From positions 1,267,713 through 1,331,712 of the forward strand of contig JAJAGP010000017.1 of NCBI GenBank assembly GCA_025084515.1: a stretch of DNA of 64,000 nucleotides, read 5' to 3'. The stretch is from Ancistrus triradiatus (Eukaryota > Chordata > Actinopteri > Siluriformes > Loricariidae). Each line of letters begins with the position of its first letter. Within the stretch, counting starts at the first letter, position 1. This document shows, in pieces, positions 1 to 10,848 of the stretch. Below the pieces are notes generated by a model. The model ran no database searches. It was not told the DNA's origin and was given only the letters and a program-made list of their open reading frames with translations. The position numbers were made by a program, and so were the translations under genes.

Positions 1-3
1 ACA

Positions 4-294
4 TACACTATATAGACAAAAGTTTGTGGACACCCAAAAAATGACATCTAAAACAAGTATTAGTGTAGAGTTTGCCACCTACCTTGCTGCTACAACAGCC
101 TTTGTTCTTCTAAAATGGTTTTCCACTAGATTTTGAAACATGACTGTGAGGTCGGCTTCTGGTGTTAGACAATAAGCCCTGGCTCACTTTTGCTATTCCA
201 GTGCATTTTTAAAGGTAGTTGTTGAAGCCAAGATTCTGTGCAAGCCAGCCAAGTTCTCAATCGAAGCTGGCAAACCAATTCTCCATGGATTTTG
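4..294. mobile_element. Tc1-like MITE, one end
   Basis: Starts with the terminal repeat tacactatatagacaaaag (4-23), followed by 'gtttgtggacacc'. It then matches the conserved start of a widespread fish Tc1-derived MITE, including the phrase 'ttccactagattttgaaacatg' and 'caagccagccaagttctc'. That stretch is the antisense of a Tc1 transposase C-terminal region. The other terminal repeat is not present nearby, so this is a one-ended fragment. Family assignment rests on remembered repeat sequence, not on a search. Confidence 0.6.
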
Positions 295-859
295 TTTAAG
301 GACATCAGAGCAGAAAGTTGAGCAGACTTGTTGAACAAACTATACTTCTCTAAAGAGATTTACGTGTACACAACAAGCAGCCGAAACAGTAAGACATGTG
401 GTCAGAGCACAGATTCACCCTGGAGAGCAAGCTACAGCTAAAAACCTCACCCATGATCATGTAAACTGTGGAAGCATTTTAGCCAGAGGTCCAAAAATGT
501 GCTGCCGTGTAATCTCTGCAAATAGGAACTGGCTTGTCACAGCACTACAACTTATGCGTGAAAACCTGAAGCGAGAGCATCCCAGGAAAAAAACAGCACC
601 AAGTCCTGTTTACTTGTTATCCCCACCCATGCATGATCTATTAGGGTTATCAACATCGCCCGCATGCTAAAGCTAATTTCTGTACCACTGCTGTTATGGT
701 AACTCAACACCACAACATACATAATTTAATATCATTTGACCTCATACAAGTGATGTATGAGGAAGAAAATAGCTTCAACTAACCACAGACTGTTATTACA
801 AAAATACTTTTGTAGTGATCATCTCAACTGCACATTACCCCAGTGATGAAATATACGAT
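295..859. other. No recognisable feature
   Basis: AT-rich intronic sequence. A 90-codon open frame at 398-670 has no recognisable domain, no splice-site framing and no codon pattern that supports a gene. Nothing further can be supported here. Confidence 0.5.
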
Positions 860-1190
860 TGGGAAATGTGACAATATTTTACCGTATCATGATAAATTTA
901 GTTATTTTGATAGACAATATGCTTTTCTGAGCATATGGAGGATGTCATCGATGCTTAAAAGAACACTGACCAATTGCATGTTTCATTGTAAAGACTATAA
1001 TTAGTCCTGCTTAATTGGATGAAATGCAGCACAATCTGAATAAAAATTAATTTACCAAGTATAATAAGATAATATTGTAATAGTAGTCAAGTTGCTACTG
1101 ATGTATTTTTGCCTGCAATCACATGTATCGTGAAAATGCCTTTAAATATTGTGATATAATATCTTTACCATATAAATAACTCAATTTTAT
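860..1190 (-). repeat. Interspersed AT-rich repeat, minus copy
   Basis: The reverse complement of about 880-1050 matches 6350-6510: shared words include 'gtgctgcatttcatccaatta', 'aatgaaacatg', 'tggtcagtgttcttt' and 'gctcagaaaa'. The flanks carry the 'atatcgtgaaaa...attgtgatat' style termini seen in fish nonautonomous DNA repeats. Class is unresolved, and no coding sequence is visible. Confidence 0.6.
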
Positions 1191-2332
1191 AACCATTTTC
1201 AGTTAAGTCAAAGACATAAAATCTTCAGTTCAAGGAAAGGGTTGTTATAACATACAGAGCAAACAATTTGCTGCATTCGGACGCCACTTGGAAATTGTAC
1301 TCAAACATCTGATGAAGTAGTATTCACAAGTGGGCATCTCTCGAATCTAAATGACAAATGTACCCACAAATCCTGTCTTAACTCATGTTTTAAAATTCAG
1401 CTTTAAAATTGAATTACATTACAGACTATTCGATTAAACTACAGACAATACCGACGTTTAAAGTGTAGCTGATTCACGTAAAAGCATATCTGATGCATCT
1501 CGGCTCTTGTTGAGCTGGAGGAAAACTGTTTTTCATACAAATAAAAAGCAGACAGATCTTCCAACAAGCAAATGAATGGAGTGAAGTCATATATACTATT
1601 TTACAATCTGGTATATACGACCTCCCAATGAGCAATGGGAGTCATTTTAAAATACTAGCATTATTTTAATAGTTTTATTGTGTTTTGTGTCTCTCTCTTT
1701 CAGAAGGCAACAAAGTGTGGCTCGTGTTTTAATTTAAGTTTGGATACATTTTATATTGGACTGGAAAACAGTGATTGCTAGTTAAGACTGGCCTTTTTTT
1801 ATATGGAATAATGCCCTACAGAGCAAACCATTTTTGTTATCCTTGTGTATATTTAAGACTGAATAAAATATTGAAATACTAATGAGACAAGTCTTTGATA
1901 TTTATTTTGGGTAATTGGTATATTGATGGAGCAATAACAAATATTTGAAACAGATTAGTGGACTACTAAAAAAAGGAATTGTTAGGTAGAGCAGTAACAG
2001 ACAGAAACCAGGCCTATTCAGTCAAAAACATTGTTTAGGCAAAATAAAAAGTTAATTGTTTAAAGGGTGATTCGTTTTTTTTTTTTAATACAGTATAAGA
2101 AACCATACCGTTATTGTGTGCCCACTCTGCCGTAGCGCCCTTAGCCTGTACATACACACATTTGTTCCATTTCCTCTTTTGTTAATTATTTCAGCATTTA
2201 TGTCCCAACCTGTCCTAGCTCTAATAGCCAAGGTTCGGCACTCATAATAGGATGTCATGTGTTTGCACGACTCAATATAAGAATGGACAGTCGAGTACGT
2301 CAACCAGCTCTCACGAATCACTATTCTAGAAG
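1191..2332. other. No recognisable feature
   Basis: AT-rich non-coding sequence of the large macf1 intron. No open frame with a recognisable domain, no terminal-repeat pair and no tRNA-like promoter boxes were seen. Confidence 0.5.
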
Positions 2333-2510
2333 TTGAGTCAAGTCAGGTCAGATTTACTCATATAGCGCTTTTCACAATGGAGCACTGTCTCAAAGCAACT
2401 TTACGATTACATTATCTTCTAATATCTACAGCCAATCCCATTCTATAAGACTGGACTGATTGGAGGAAGCTCGCTCATGACCCTACATTGAAGCTGAACC
2501 CTTTAATTAA
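2333..2510 (+). repeat. Fish '(GTCAA)n / agcgcttttcacaa' repeat
   Basis: Contains 'caagtcaggtcagattta', 'atagcgcttttcacaatgg', 'caaagcaactttac' and 'attatcttctaatatct'. The same block occurs at 22135-22310 (plus) and 27935-28092 (minus, ending in repeated 'ttgacttgact'). A short direct-repeat tail next to an 'agcgctatataaa' block is typical of LINE or SINE 3' ends in teleosts, so it is probably a LINE/SINE 3' tail. The parent family is not determined. Confidence 0.55.
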
Positions 2511-3384
2511 GCACACATCACCACCATTCTAGGTACATCCCTGCGCTGAAATCCCCTCTCCCTCCTCTCTACCATATCTTATTCCCTATCTTGAGCAGCT
2601 GTCGTTTTACCATTGCCGGTCAGCACCCTATGGTCAGGGATGAGTGTGTGGGTCCATTCAGTGAACACTGATCCAAGTGCACTCAAAAACCACATACCCT
2701 TCTCAGATCCAACTGTGCACAGGACAACTGTGTTCTAAAGAGAGAAGCAGCTGAGGAAAAAAAACCTGTATTGAATTGCTACCCAACCCTCACATACTAT
2801 ACACACACCATCACCCCCCCTGGTCCCCATGCCACTTCTATAACCACCTTCTGCTCTTAAAACTGTCTGTTACAAAAGACACCTGTTCCACTCCCAGACT
2901 ACTGTTGCGTTCCTCTCGGCTCCTTTCATCTACATATCTCCTTCTGTTATACTCACCTCTGGGTAAATGGAGACAGGATTAAAGTAATTATGTGCAAGAA
3001 GGGGATCTTTACATAACGTCGTTATGAAGTCAGGGTGGCCTGTTGGGGCCCACTCATGAACTGTCTCTCAGTTTCAAGCCTCACTATTCTCTCGAAGGGT
3101 ACAGGAGAAAATCCGTATAGAGCTGAGCTGAAGCAAGTACTTCAAACTAAGAGAGGGCCAGGACTACAGACTGGGTAATGCCATGGTTATTTGTCTATCC
3201 TAGTATCCAAGCTCAACTTAGTATGCACTTACTGACTCAAGTATCCAAATAAGATAAAATAACACACGAATGCACAAAACTGTCCACTCAGACAACGCCT
3301 GATTGCGTTTACCTTTGACTTCTGTTTCATTGCAGACAGTATGAACTTGAGATTGTTGTTAATAAACAAATCCCTGCATTTCAG
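2511..3384. other. No recognisable feature
   Basis: Intronic sequence, pyrimidine-rich around 2560-2960. No supported gene or mobile-element termini. Confidence 0.45.
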
Positions 3385-3545
3385 GTCTGAAACGCATTAC
3401 AAAAAAAGTTGGGACGGGGCAATTTAGGGCTAGTAATGAGGTTAAAACACTTCATCACTTGGTATTCTCAGTGCCAAAACTTCTTTCAAGTGTTGTGAGA
3501 AGGAATGGCAACATTACAAAGTGGTAAACTTCTTTAAAAATGTGT
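3385..3545. mobile_element. Tc1/mariner-like remnant
   Basis: Contains 'aaaaaaagttgggacgggg' followed by 'cacttggtattctcagtgcc', 'tcaagtgttgtgagaagg' and 'aatggcaacattacaaagtgg'. The block is also present at 8821-8925. It corresponds to the transposase C-terminus and terminal region of a fish Tc1/mariner-like family whose terminus reads 'ctacaacccc...aagttggga' (see 49315-50520). Only the end is left. Confidence 0.55.
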
Positions 3546-3548
3546 AAA

Positions 3549-3775
3549 GGGGCAGCACGGTGGGGCATGTGGTTAGCGCGGTCGCCTCACAGCTCTGAGA
3601 TCCCCAGTTCGATCCAGACACTGGACTCCGTCTGTATGGAGTCTGCATGTCCTCCTCGTGTCCATGTGGGTTCACTCCAGATGCTCCGGTTTCCTCCCAC
3701 AGTCCAAAGCCATGCATTAGGTTAACCGATTACACCAAAATTGGCCCGATCTGAGTATGTACGACTAGTTTCGAA
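3549..3775 (+). mobile_element. V-SINE (HE1/DANA-like) SINE
   Basis: tRNA-derived head with an A box around 'tggttagcgcggtcgcc' and a B box 'cagttcgatcc'. It is followed by the conserved V domain: 'tatggagtctgcatgtcc', 'catgtgggtt' and 'ctccggtttcctcccacag'. Head plus V domain defines the V-SINE superfamily of fishes. The 3' tail is diverged and no clear target-site duplication was found. Confidence 0.8.
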
Positions 3776-3784
3776 AGTAACCAA

Positions 3785-3980
3785 GGGACTGTGGTAGCCT
3801 AGTGGGTAAGGTACTGGACTATGGACCACAAGGTCCTGGGTTCAAATCCCACCTCTGCCAAGCTGCCACTGTTGGGTCCTTGAGCAAGGCCCTTAACCCA
3901 CAGTTGCTTGGATTGTAAGATTGTACCAATTGTAAGTCGCTCTGGATAAGGGCGTCTGCTAAATGCTGTAAATGTAAATA
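3785..3980 (+). mobile_element. tRNA-derived SINE, full length
   Basis: The Pol III A box is 'gtagcctagtgggtaagg' and the B box 'gggttcaaatccc', about 35 bp downstream. Then come 'gccactgttgggtccttg', 'agcaaggcccttaaccca' and the 3' box 'taagtcgctctggataaggg' ending in '(aaatgt)aaata'. Other copies in the window: 7924-8115, 23434-23625, 35262-35464, 54612-54811 and 54535-54893. It lies directly behind the V-SINE. Confidence 0.88.
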
Positions 3981-4097
3981 TGTGTATCAATGCAACCTTG
4001 TGTCTGTCACTGATACTGAAAGAGTCATTAAATAAACCAAACAAAACAAACAAGCACAGTAGTGTATATGTATATAGTCCTTCTATAATTAGAATTG

Positions 4098-4410
4098 GCA
4101 TTTTACATTATGAACATTCTGACCTGCAAAGGCTATTTCCTTTAGTGGATTTGAATACCAAAATGGTTCAAATATCCATCCGTAATGCCAATACTAAACC
4201 AGATAGAATATATCAATGCCTTTTAACACAACACTAATACAATTAAAACCAGTCAAATAAGTTTTTATCAGCACGACTAATCTAGTATGGTCACCTGCTC
4301 ATTTTACATACTTCTCTGATCAGGTGGTATTATTGAGCAGAACACAAGGAAGTGAAGTATGATAGCAGTCCATTACCAAAGTCACTAATGCTCTAGATTT
4401 GTATCTTTCA
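4098..4410 (+). repeat. Direct duplication, left copy
   Basis: Aligns over about 310 bp with 5195-5547 in the same orientation. Shared words include 'acattatgaacatt', 'gatttgaatac', 'actaatacaatt', 'aaccagt', 'tctctgatcagg' and 'ccattaccaaa'. The two copies are about 1.1 kb apart and flank a Tc1 transposase fragment. No coding potential is evident. Confidence 0.65.
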
Positions 4411-4714
4411 CTTCCTCCCAACAATCAGAATACTGATGAGGGGTTTGTGTTAAATGTGACAGAGAGACAAAGAGGCTGAATTAGATATCATTCATATCAT
4501 CATCATTTTGATCTTATGAAGAACAATTTTCATATCACTAAAACGGTCTCCTCTGATAAAATAGTGAATTATAATCTGTAATTAGTTGTCAAAAACCTTT
4601 CACTCATAACATTAAATTAACTGACATATGAAGTGAATAACATTGAGAGTGTGATGCTCTGCTGAGAAACCTTACGTTCTGCCATTCAGGTGGATGTTAC
4701 TTTGATGCCTAATT

Positions 4715-4990
4715 AAACATTGTTGCAGACCAAGTACACTCCCTCAAGACAACAGTATTTCCTAATGGTGTAGGGTTTCCACCAGGATAATACACCCTGT
4801 CACACTGCAAAAAACTGCTCAGGACTGGTTTTAGGAACATGACAAAAAGTTCAAGGTACAGGCTTGGCCTCCAAATTTCCCAGATCTCAAAACCAATCAA
4901 GCAGCTGTGGAATGTGCTGGAGAGACAAGTCCAATCCATGGAGATCCCACCTCACAACTTACAGAAGTTACAAGGCTGCTAAGAGACATT
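4715..4990 (+). pseudogene. Tc1-like transposase C-terminal fragment
   Basis: Conceptual plus-strand translation across more than one frame gives Tc1 transposase C-terminal motifs: 'CHTAKN' (around the second catalytic Asp region), 'KFKVQAWPPNFPDLK' (counterpart of the PDLNPIE box) and 'LWNVLERQVQSMEIPP'. Frameshifts and the absence of the N-terminal helix-turn-helix and first catalytic Asp show it is dead. No terminal repeats flank it closely. It sits between the two 320-bp direct duplicates. Confidence 0.6.
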
Positions 4991-5194
4991 TTAAAAAGTG
5001 TTTTTGTAATATGTAAGAACTTGTTAATTGTTAGCAAGAATAAGTTCGTTACCTGCACAACTTTTGTTAATTCCTTTTTATGTAGACAATCAACAAAACA
5101 TGTACAAGTGCTCCCAGATTAAGATGGAGATGCATTCAGACAAATCCACTGTACGTTGGATGCATCATAAGCCAAGGAGTTTGATATTTACATG

Positions 5195-5547
5195 TCATGT
5201 AACATTATGAACATTGGTTCAATTTGACATGCCAAGGCTGTTTCCTTTAAACATGGATTTGAATATCAAAATGGTTTGAATCCATAATGCCAGAGTTCGA
5301 ACTAGATAGAATATATAAATATATAGAACAGATACAAGATATATCAACATCTTGTGATATTACACTAATACTAATACAATTCAAACCAGTAAAAAAAAAG
5401 GTTATCAGAATGACTAATCTGTTATGTTCACATGTTCACATGTTTGCATATTTCTCTGATCAGGCTGTATTATTAACAGAACACACAAACAAATGAAGCA
5501 TGGTAGCATTCCATTACCAAATTCACCAATGCCCTTGATTTGCATCT
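5195..5547 (+). repeat. Direct duplication, right copy
   Basis: Second copy of the 4098-4410 unit, slightly longer because of small insertions such as an A-run at 5390-5398. Similarity starts at 'gtaacattatgaacattgg' and ends near 'ccattaccaaattcacc'. Confidence 0.65.
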
Positions 5548-6204
5548 TACATCATCTTGTATCTGGACCATTGAAAAATGGCAAGTACTTGTACTGTAAT
5601 TTGTCCAGGGGTGCCCAAATATTTGCATGATAGCTACATGCCTGTCTGGTATTCTGAATACTTAGTTACCTCATCTCATCCCATTGCCAGAAAAGGCCAT
5701 TTTTTTCATGAAAGAAAAGTGAGAAGTACAAATGCTTAGAAACAGGCAGCATTAACTTACAATAATTTCATAATACGATACCATTTTGAGTGTTTGTGAG
5801 ACTGAAGTGGGGAGAGAGTGAGATGAAGACTGCTACAGCACCAGGAGAAAGACTGCATTCATTCTCCACAAGTACCAGTGCTCTTCTGCAAGCCCTTCCT
5901 CTCCTCCCACCCTCTTATCTGGGTTTTCTCAGGGCCTGAGCACTGGAGGTGCAAGGGATCTATTGTTTCTATAAGAATTATTAGCCAGCTATAGGTTTAT
6001 TTTTATTATTTGGGGGAGTTTGAGGTTGTTTCCATGGTCAAAAAACCTTTTTGTGGCAAAAAAAAAAAAAAAAAGGAACAGACACTGGGCCAGGTGTGGT
6101 CTGTGGATTCCAGGTCACCACCATATGACATTCAGCCTTGTGCCCAGCATATAGTTTTAGGATTTTGTGCATTTGGACACGTCTTGCATTTCAATACAAT
6201 CCTC
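5548..6204. other. Mostly unrecognised; Tc1-type terminus and poly-A
   Basis: The phrase 'ccaggggtgcccaaatattt' (5607-5626) resembles the outer direct repeat of Tc1-like elements, without a partner. A run of A at 6059-6074 sits near 'aggaacagacactggg'. Nothing else can be supported. Confidence 0.4.
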
Positions 6205-6520
6205 CTTAGGGGAGGGCGATATGGTACGAATATTATATCACAATATTTTTCACGATACACAATATTTATCACAATACATGCGATCTCAGACAAAATCTAG
6301 TAGTTACGGATTCTTAAAAACTACTCTTCAATATTATCCTAGACATAAAGTGACTTTCATTCAAAATGTGCTGCACTTCATCCAATTAAACAGAACTAAT
6401 TGCACCATTTTTAATGAAACATGGAGCTGGTCAGAGTTCTTTAAGCACTGACGATATCCATGATCTGCTCAGAAAAACATTTGAATGTCATTATATAGTT
6501 TATCACAAAATGATAAAAAA
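6205..6520 (+). repeat. Interspersed AT-rich repeat, plus copy
   Basis: Begins 'gggagggcgatatgg' and carries 'tatcacaatatttttcacga', a terminal style common to nonautonomous fish DNA repeats. The body 6350-6510 is the inverted counterpart of 880-1050. No coding sequence. Confidence 0.6.
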
Positions 6521-7923
6521 TAAAATAAAATAAAAATAAAAACTCTAACAGCACAGGTTATTGGATATGATGATTATCCTCATGCCCAGAATGATTTGGT
6601 ACAGCGCCACCATGGAATAGGAAGAGCGGCTTTTCACCAGTCTCTCCTATACAGCTGAAACATGGTACATAAGATGCATAAAATAATCATTTTGATGCAG
6701 TGTTTATTTGGTGACATCGCCAGAAAGCGCAAGGGCCCGCCATCGCCTCCAACCTCTTGCATCTGTTGTTGTCCCTCTCTCCCACTCATGTGTAAGCGGT
6801 AAGGGGCGGTGTGAGTGTGTTACAATGTGGATGGGGGCTGGTGCTCTCCACAGCCTGTGCTTCACTGGAGCAAAGCTCACATCAAGACATTCAAATCAGT
6901 GATGTTTAAGGTGCACTGAGGGGTAAGGCTGTAAAGGCCAACGTTCTTAAAGGTACAAAACCTCCATGTGTAGCAGAGCAATATTAACAGGATTTTTTGT
7001 CCCAGCCTCAATTAAACTCAGCAAAAACACCTTCCTGATCATTGGTATAAATGTCACACTGGATCACTACATATAAATATATACCCAAGGCAAATCCCTG
7101 GCCTGTGTTCTTCAGGGATAGGTGCTGGAGAAGCCCTCAGACTGGGGTTTTAAAAAATGGGGGTGACAAAACAGTTCAGGATGAGTGTGCAATAAATGAA
7201 CACACATTAAAAATGTGTATCAATATGGATCATTTTCACTTTCAGATCTCCACTGCATGGACGTCTCTAGACCCGTTTTGGGCAAAATGTTCTCTAGCGT
7301 CTCCACCAATAAACATGCATTATTAGTTGTCAATAGTTTCTCTCTCATAACGGTCCTCTCTCTCTCCATATCTGCAATACAATACAATTAGACGCAATAG
7401 GACCTGGGGGAGGCTGCTGCCAAATTAACGATCCTGAAACTGTGCTCTGCACTGCTTTACTAAAATACACAAGTAAAAAGGTCTCAAATACAACCAACAC
7501 ACCCAAGATCTCATTATATGATTGTTGGTATTTTATGATTATTCAACCCGTTTCTATTTTCAGTTTTAAAAATGAAAGTTATATTGATGAAGTTACTTGA
7601 TGCATTTAAGAAAAGCTTTAGTCCGCTAAAAAAAAATGAAACAGTTGTTACCAATAGACCTTTTGTCCTCTGGCTGGTAACGGACTTTGATTTGTTAATA
7701 TTTCCCTGTGTGAAAAATGAATAAAAATAAAATTGAAAAAATAATTTTCTCCTGTCAAATGTGCCGTTGTCCTAAAAATTCAGTCATCCATGTTATTAAA
7801 CATGAACGCAGCTACAGACCAGATGCACATTTTTTACCAGTCTATATTCTCTGTATACGAGTCGTGTATTTAGGACCTGCTACTGCAAGGATATATGCTT
7901 GTGTCTTTGCCTGATCTGTACCT
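6521..7923. other. No recognisable feature
   Basis: Intronic sequence without a supported gene. Several short open frames (for example 7051-7326) lack domains and splice context. Confidence 0.45.
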
Positions 7924-8115
7924 CTACATTTACATTTACAGCATTTAGCAGACCCTTATCCAGAGCGACTTACAATTGGTACAGTCTTACAATCCAAGCA
8001 ATTGTGGGTTAAGGGCCTTGCTCAAGGACCCAACAGTGGCAGCTTGGCAGAGGTGGGATTTGAACCCTGGACCTTCTGGTTTATAGTACAGTACCTTACC
8101 CGCTAGACTACCTCT
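7924..8115 (-). mobile_element. tRNA-derived SINE
   Basis: Minus-strand copy of the SINE at 3785-3980. It reads on the plus strand as 'tttacagcatttagcagacc', 'agagcgacttacaattgg', 'aggtgggatttgaaccc' (complement of the B box) and a head ending near 'ctagactacctc'. Full length or nearly so. Confidence 0.85.
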
Positions 8116-8145
8116 AGTTAGCAGATGGATAGCAGTTAAGTCATA

Positions 8146-8365
8146 CAAGATCGGTACCTAATATAAACTTTGAATGACATGACAGTTTATAGAAATTTGC
8201 TGCTATGGGGCAATTTCTCCAAAGAGTTGTACGTTTTTAATGTTATGCCAGTTTCATAACGCAGACCTTTCTAGAACATTTTTATTCTCCTAGGGCACTA
8301 ACCTCTAGACCCCCAAGTCAAAGCTTAGTCTCCCCATTCATAATTCTCTAGTGACACCCCTGTTC
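8146..8365 (-). mobile_element. hAT-like nonautonomous element end
   Basis: The reverse complement starts 'caggggtgtcactagagaat' and continues 'gactaagctttgact', 'ggtctgcgttatgaaactgg' and 'atagcagcaaattt'. It matches 58194-58400, which starts 'caggggcgtcactagagata'. A CAGGGG(C/T)GTC terminus suits the hAT superfamily. The opposite terminus is missing here. Confidence 0.6.
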
Positions 8366-8585
8366 CACTGTATAAGAAGTACATCAGTAATGATAAGCTG
8401 AAAGCTGAAATGATAAGGTCCTCCAAAACATGTCACTAGAACCTCTTTCTCATTCTCATGTGCCAATTCAAAATACCTTATGGAGTAATTCTGAAAACAG
8501 AGGAAAACCAAGATAAAAAGTGACATTCAAAAAGCCATTATATTTTGTTAATTTTTTCATAACAATGAAGTGTATAATATGTGAA

Positions 8586-9105
8586 CTGAGGTCAGATGTG
8601 GTAGCTAGATGCAGTTATGTTTGTGTAATTGACAAGACAACATCTTTTCCAGGGACATCTATACGTGTTAACAAAGACAATGCAAAACCACATGCTCCAT
8701 ACATTACAAAGGCATGGCAGCAGAAGAAGAGGATACAGGTACTGGAATGGTCTGCCTGAAAGTCCTGACCTGTCCCTAATAGAGAATGTGTGGAGAATGA
8801 TAACCCCGCACTGTTGCACACCTTAAGACACTAAACCACTTGGTATCCTCAGTGCCAAAGCATCTTTTAAGTGTTGTGAGAAGAAATGGCTACATTACAT
8901 AGGAGTAAACGCTTTATCATCCCAACTTTTTTTAGAATGTGTTGCAGGCCTGAAATGCATCAACAATCAAATGGTGCTGACCAGAGAAAACATGAAATAT
9001 CTCAGATTCATACCATCTGTAATAAAATAAAATTCAAAGTAAAGGTAAGAACCACTGGAATGTTGTTGCCATTTTGCATATTGTCCCAACTTTTTCTGAC
9101 TTGGA
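8586..9105 (+). pseudogene. Tc1/mariner-like transposase 3' remnant
   Basis: Translation yields 'DNAKPHAPYITKAWQQKKR' with the second catalytic Asp context, then after a frameshift 'SPDLSLIENVWRM', the typical D/E box near the C-terminus. Downstream non-coding sequence ('gttgtgagaagaaatggc', 'atcccaactttttttag', 'ttgcaggcctgaaatgc') matches the end of the family also seen at 3385-3545 and 49315-50520. The N-terminal half and first catalytic Asp are absent. Confidence 0.65.
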
Positions 9106-10060
9106 GATACATGTCCCTACCCAAACAAACTCAAAAGTGAATGGTAGTTGTGAATTTGGCTCAGTCACCATATAGTGCTGTATCACACTGACTGATTGCA
9201 CACTGGAACACAACAGTAAATCATGGATAGGAGTAGGGTGTGTAACCATTAGTCGCAAACATCACACCTATGTCTAAAATGTGGAGCACAGAAGAGCCTA
9301 CCAGCCAGCACAAAACTGTATATACACAGTGAGTTAGGCTGGATAAATTTTTTTTTTTAATACAGCAGCTTATCGAGCTACCTTATTTGGAGCTAGTGCA
9401 AAGAGAGTCAAAATCACAGCTATAAGAGAATAAGCCCCAAAGCTTTCCAGTGAATGTCTTGTTGTTATAACGCAATTCAGGCAAATTCAACCAGAATGAA
9501 AATACATTCCAATGACAAAGACAAGGGCACAAGAATGAGTAGCAATAGAGTAAAAAAAGCAAATAAGGTTACGGCTTAAGCAAGTCTCTCTAAAGTTAGA
9601 CGATATAGTTGACACAAATGAGGACTAACCTTCACGCATGCATAAACCCTAGAGCCCTGAGGTGCTACGAGATAAGAGTTTGCAGGTCAGCAACGTATAA
9701 AGATAAAAATCCCTCAGGCTGCTCCTGATATCAGTTTCTGTAAGTGAATGACGACATCATAAAAATCACAAAAACAACAGCCATTAACAACATCTGCAGT
9801 GTAAACAGCATCTGCTTCTAAGCTTAAGGAAATGTAGAAATGCACCAGACTCATTCCTTCTCCAATAATCTGGTTATTTCACAACAACAAGCAGACAGAG
9901 CTTTGGAAAGAGTGAGCATTTCCTTGTGTTATATGTAGGAGCTGTGGTAGGGCTGTTTGGGACCACAAATGTATTATCTGCCTTAATCTTACAGAAGAAT
10001 CGCTATACACCAGAAGGCTTATATGGAACTCAAAAACAACTCGCAGCCATGCCAATGAGA
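9106..10060. other. No recognisable feature
   Basis: AT-rich intronic DNA with no terminal repeats or coding motifs recognised. Confidence 0.45.
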
Positions 10061-10061
10061 G

Positions 10062-10848
10062 AGTTTACATGCACTTAATTCTATAACTACAGAAATTCAG
10101 ATTTTGTCTGATCAACAAGTATACATGCACTTGGGTAATCTGATAACTTTAACCTCTGGGTTTACATTTACATGACAGTAATCGGATTTCTACTTTGCAA
10201 CCAGACGATCTCACAGAAAGATGCAAGATAAACTTCAAAATTTAATATTGAACAAAAAATTTCTCAAGTTTATACAGCATTTCATAGTCTCCCCAAAGCG
10301 TTCAATAGCCGTTCCGCTGCCTTTAATTTCGTGGTGCGTTTAATTCCGGGGTTGCCAGATCCCTTGAGAAAACAAAGCCACAGTCAATGGAAAAAGAGCC
10401 CAAATAAAGCAAAGTCTTCAGAATAAGCAGACTTGGCAACTGTGTAGGCAAGGCTTGCCTGCATGCGAAGACTGAGAAAACCGATTGAAATCGTATAACT
10501 AGCCTAATGCTATGAGAAATCTGATTACTGGAGTAAAATCCAGCTTAATCGGATTTCTAGATCCAAAGCTACAGTTAATGGAAAACGAGCCCAAATAAAG
10601 CAAAGTCTTTAGAATAAGCAGACTTGGCAACTGTGAAGGCAAGGATTGCCTGCATGCGAAGACTGAGAAAACCGATTGAAATCGTATAACTAGCCTAATG
10701 CTATGAGAAATCTGATTACTGGAGTAAAATCCAGCTTTCTTAATCGGATTTCTAGATCGCTGTACACATGACCACTTTAATAATCAGATAACTGCAGAAA
10801 TCTGACTATGAGCAGATTACTAAGCATGTAAACGTACTCGGTGACAAT
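10062..10848. mobile_element. 'TTTACATGCACTTAAT' MITE, copy A, with internal duplication
   Basis: Ends are 'gagtttacatgcacttaatt' on the left and 'gattactaagcatgtaaacg' on the right, an inverted pair. The interior repeats the boxes 'atcggatttct', 'ctgattactggag' and 'catgtaaac'. Other members: 24596-25205, 26110-26453 and a fragment at 21245-21345. The interior contains a 191-bp-period tandem duplication (10374-10760). It is nonautonomous with no open frame, and the parent superfamily is not established. Confidence 0.7.
10374..10760. repeat. 191-bp tandem duplication inside MITE copy A
   Basis: Unit 1 (10374-10564) and unit 2 (10565-10760) both run from 'aaagc(c/t)acagt(c/t)aatgg' through 'cctgcatgcgaagactgag' to 'atcggatttctagatc'. 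They differ at only a few positions, and unit 2 has a 4-bp insertion ('tttc'). The near-identity suggests a recent event relative to the age of the element. Confidence 0.85.

Noticed and set aside
3785..3860. A and B box pair that resembles a tRNA gene
   Set aside because: No cloverleaf can be completed, and the same head occurs in several copies with a SINE body, so it is a SINE promoter.
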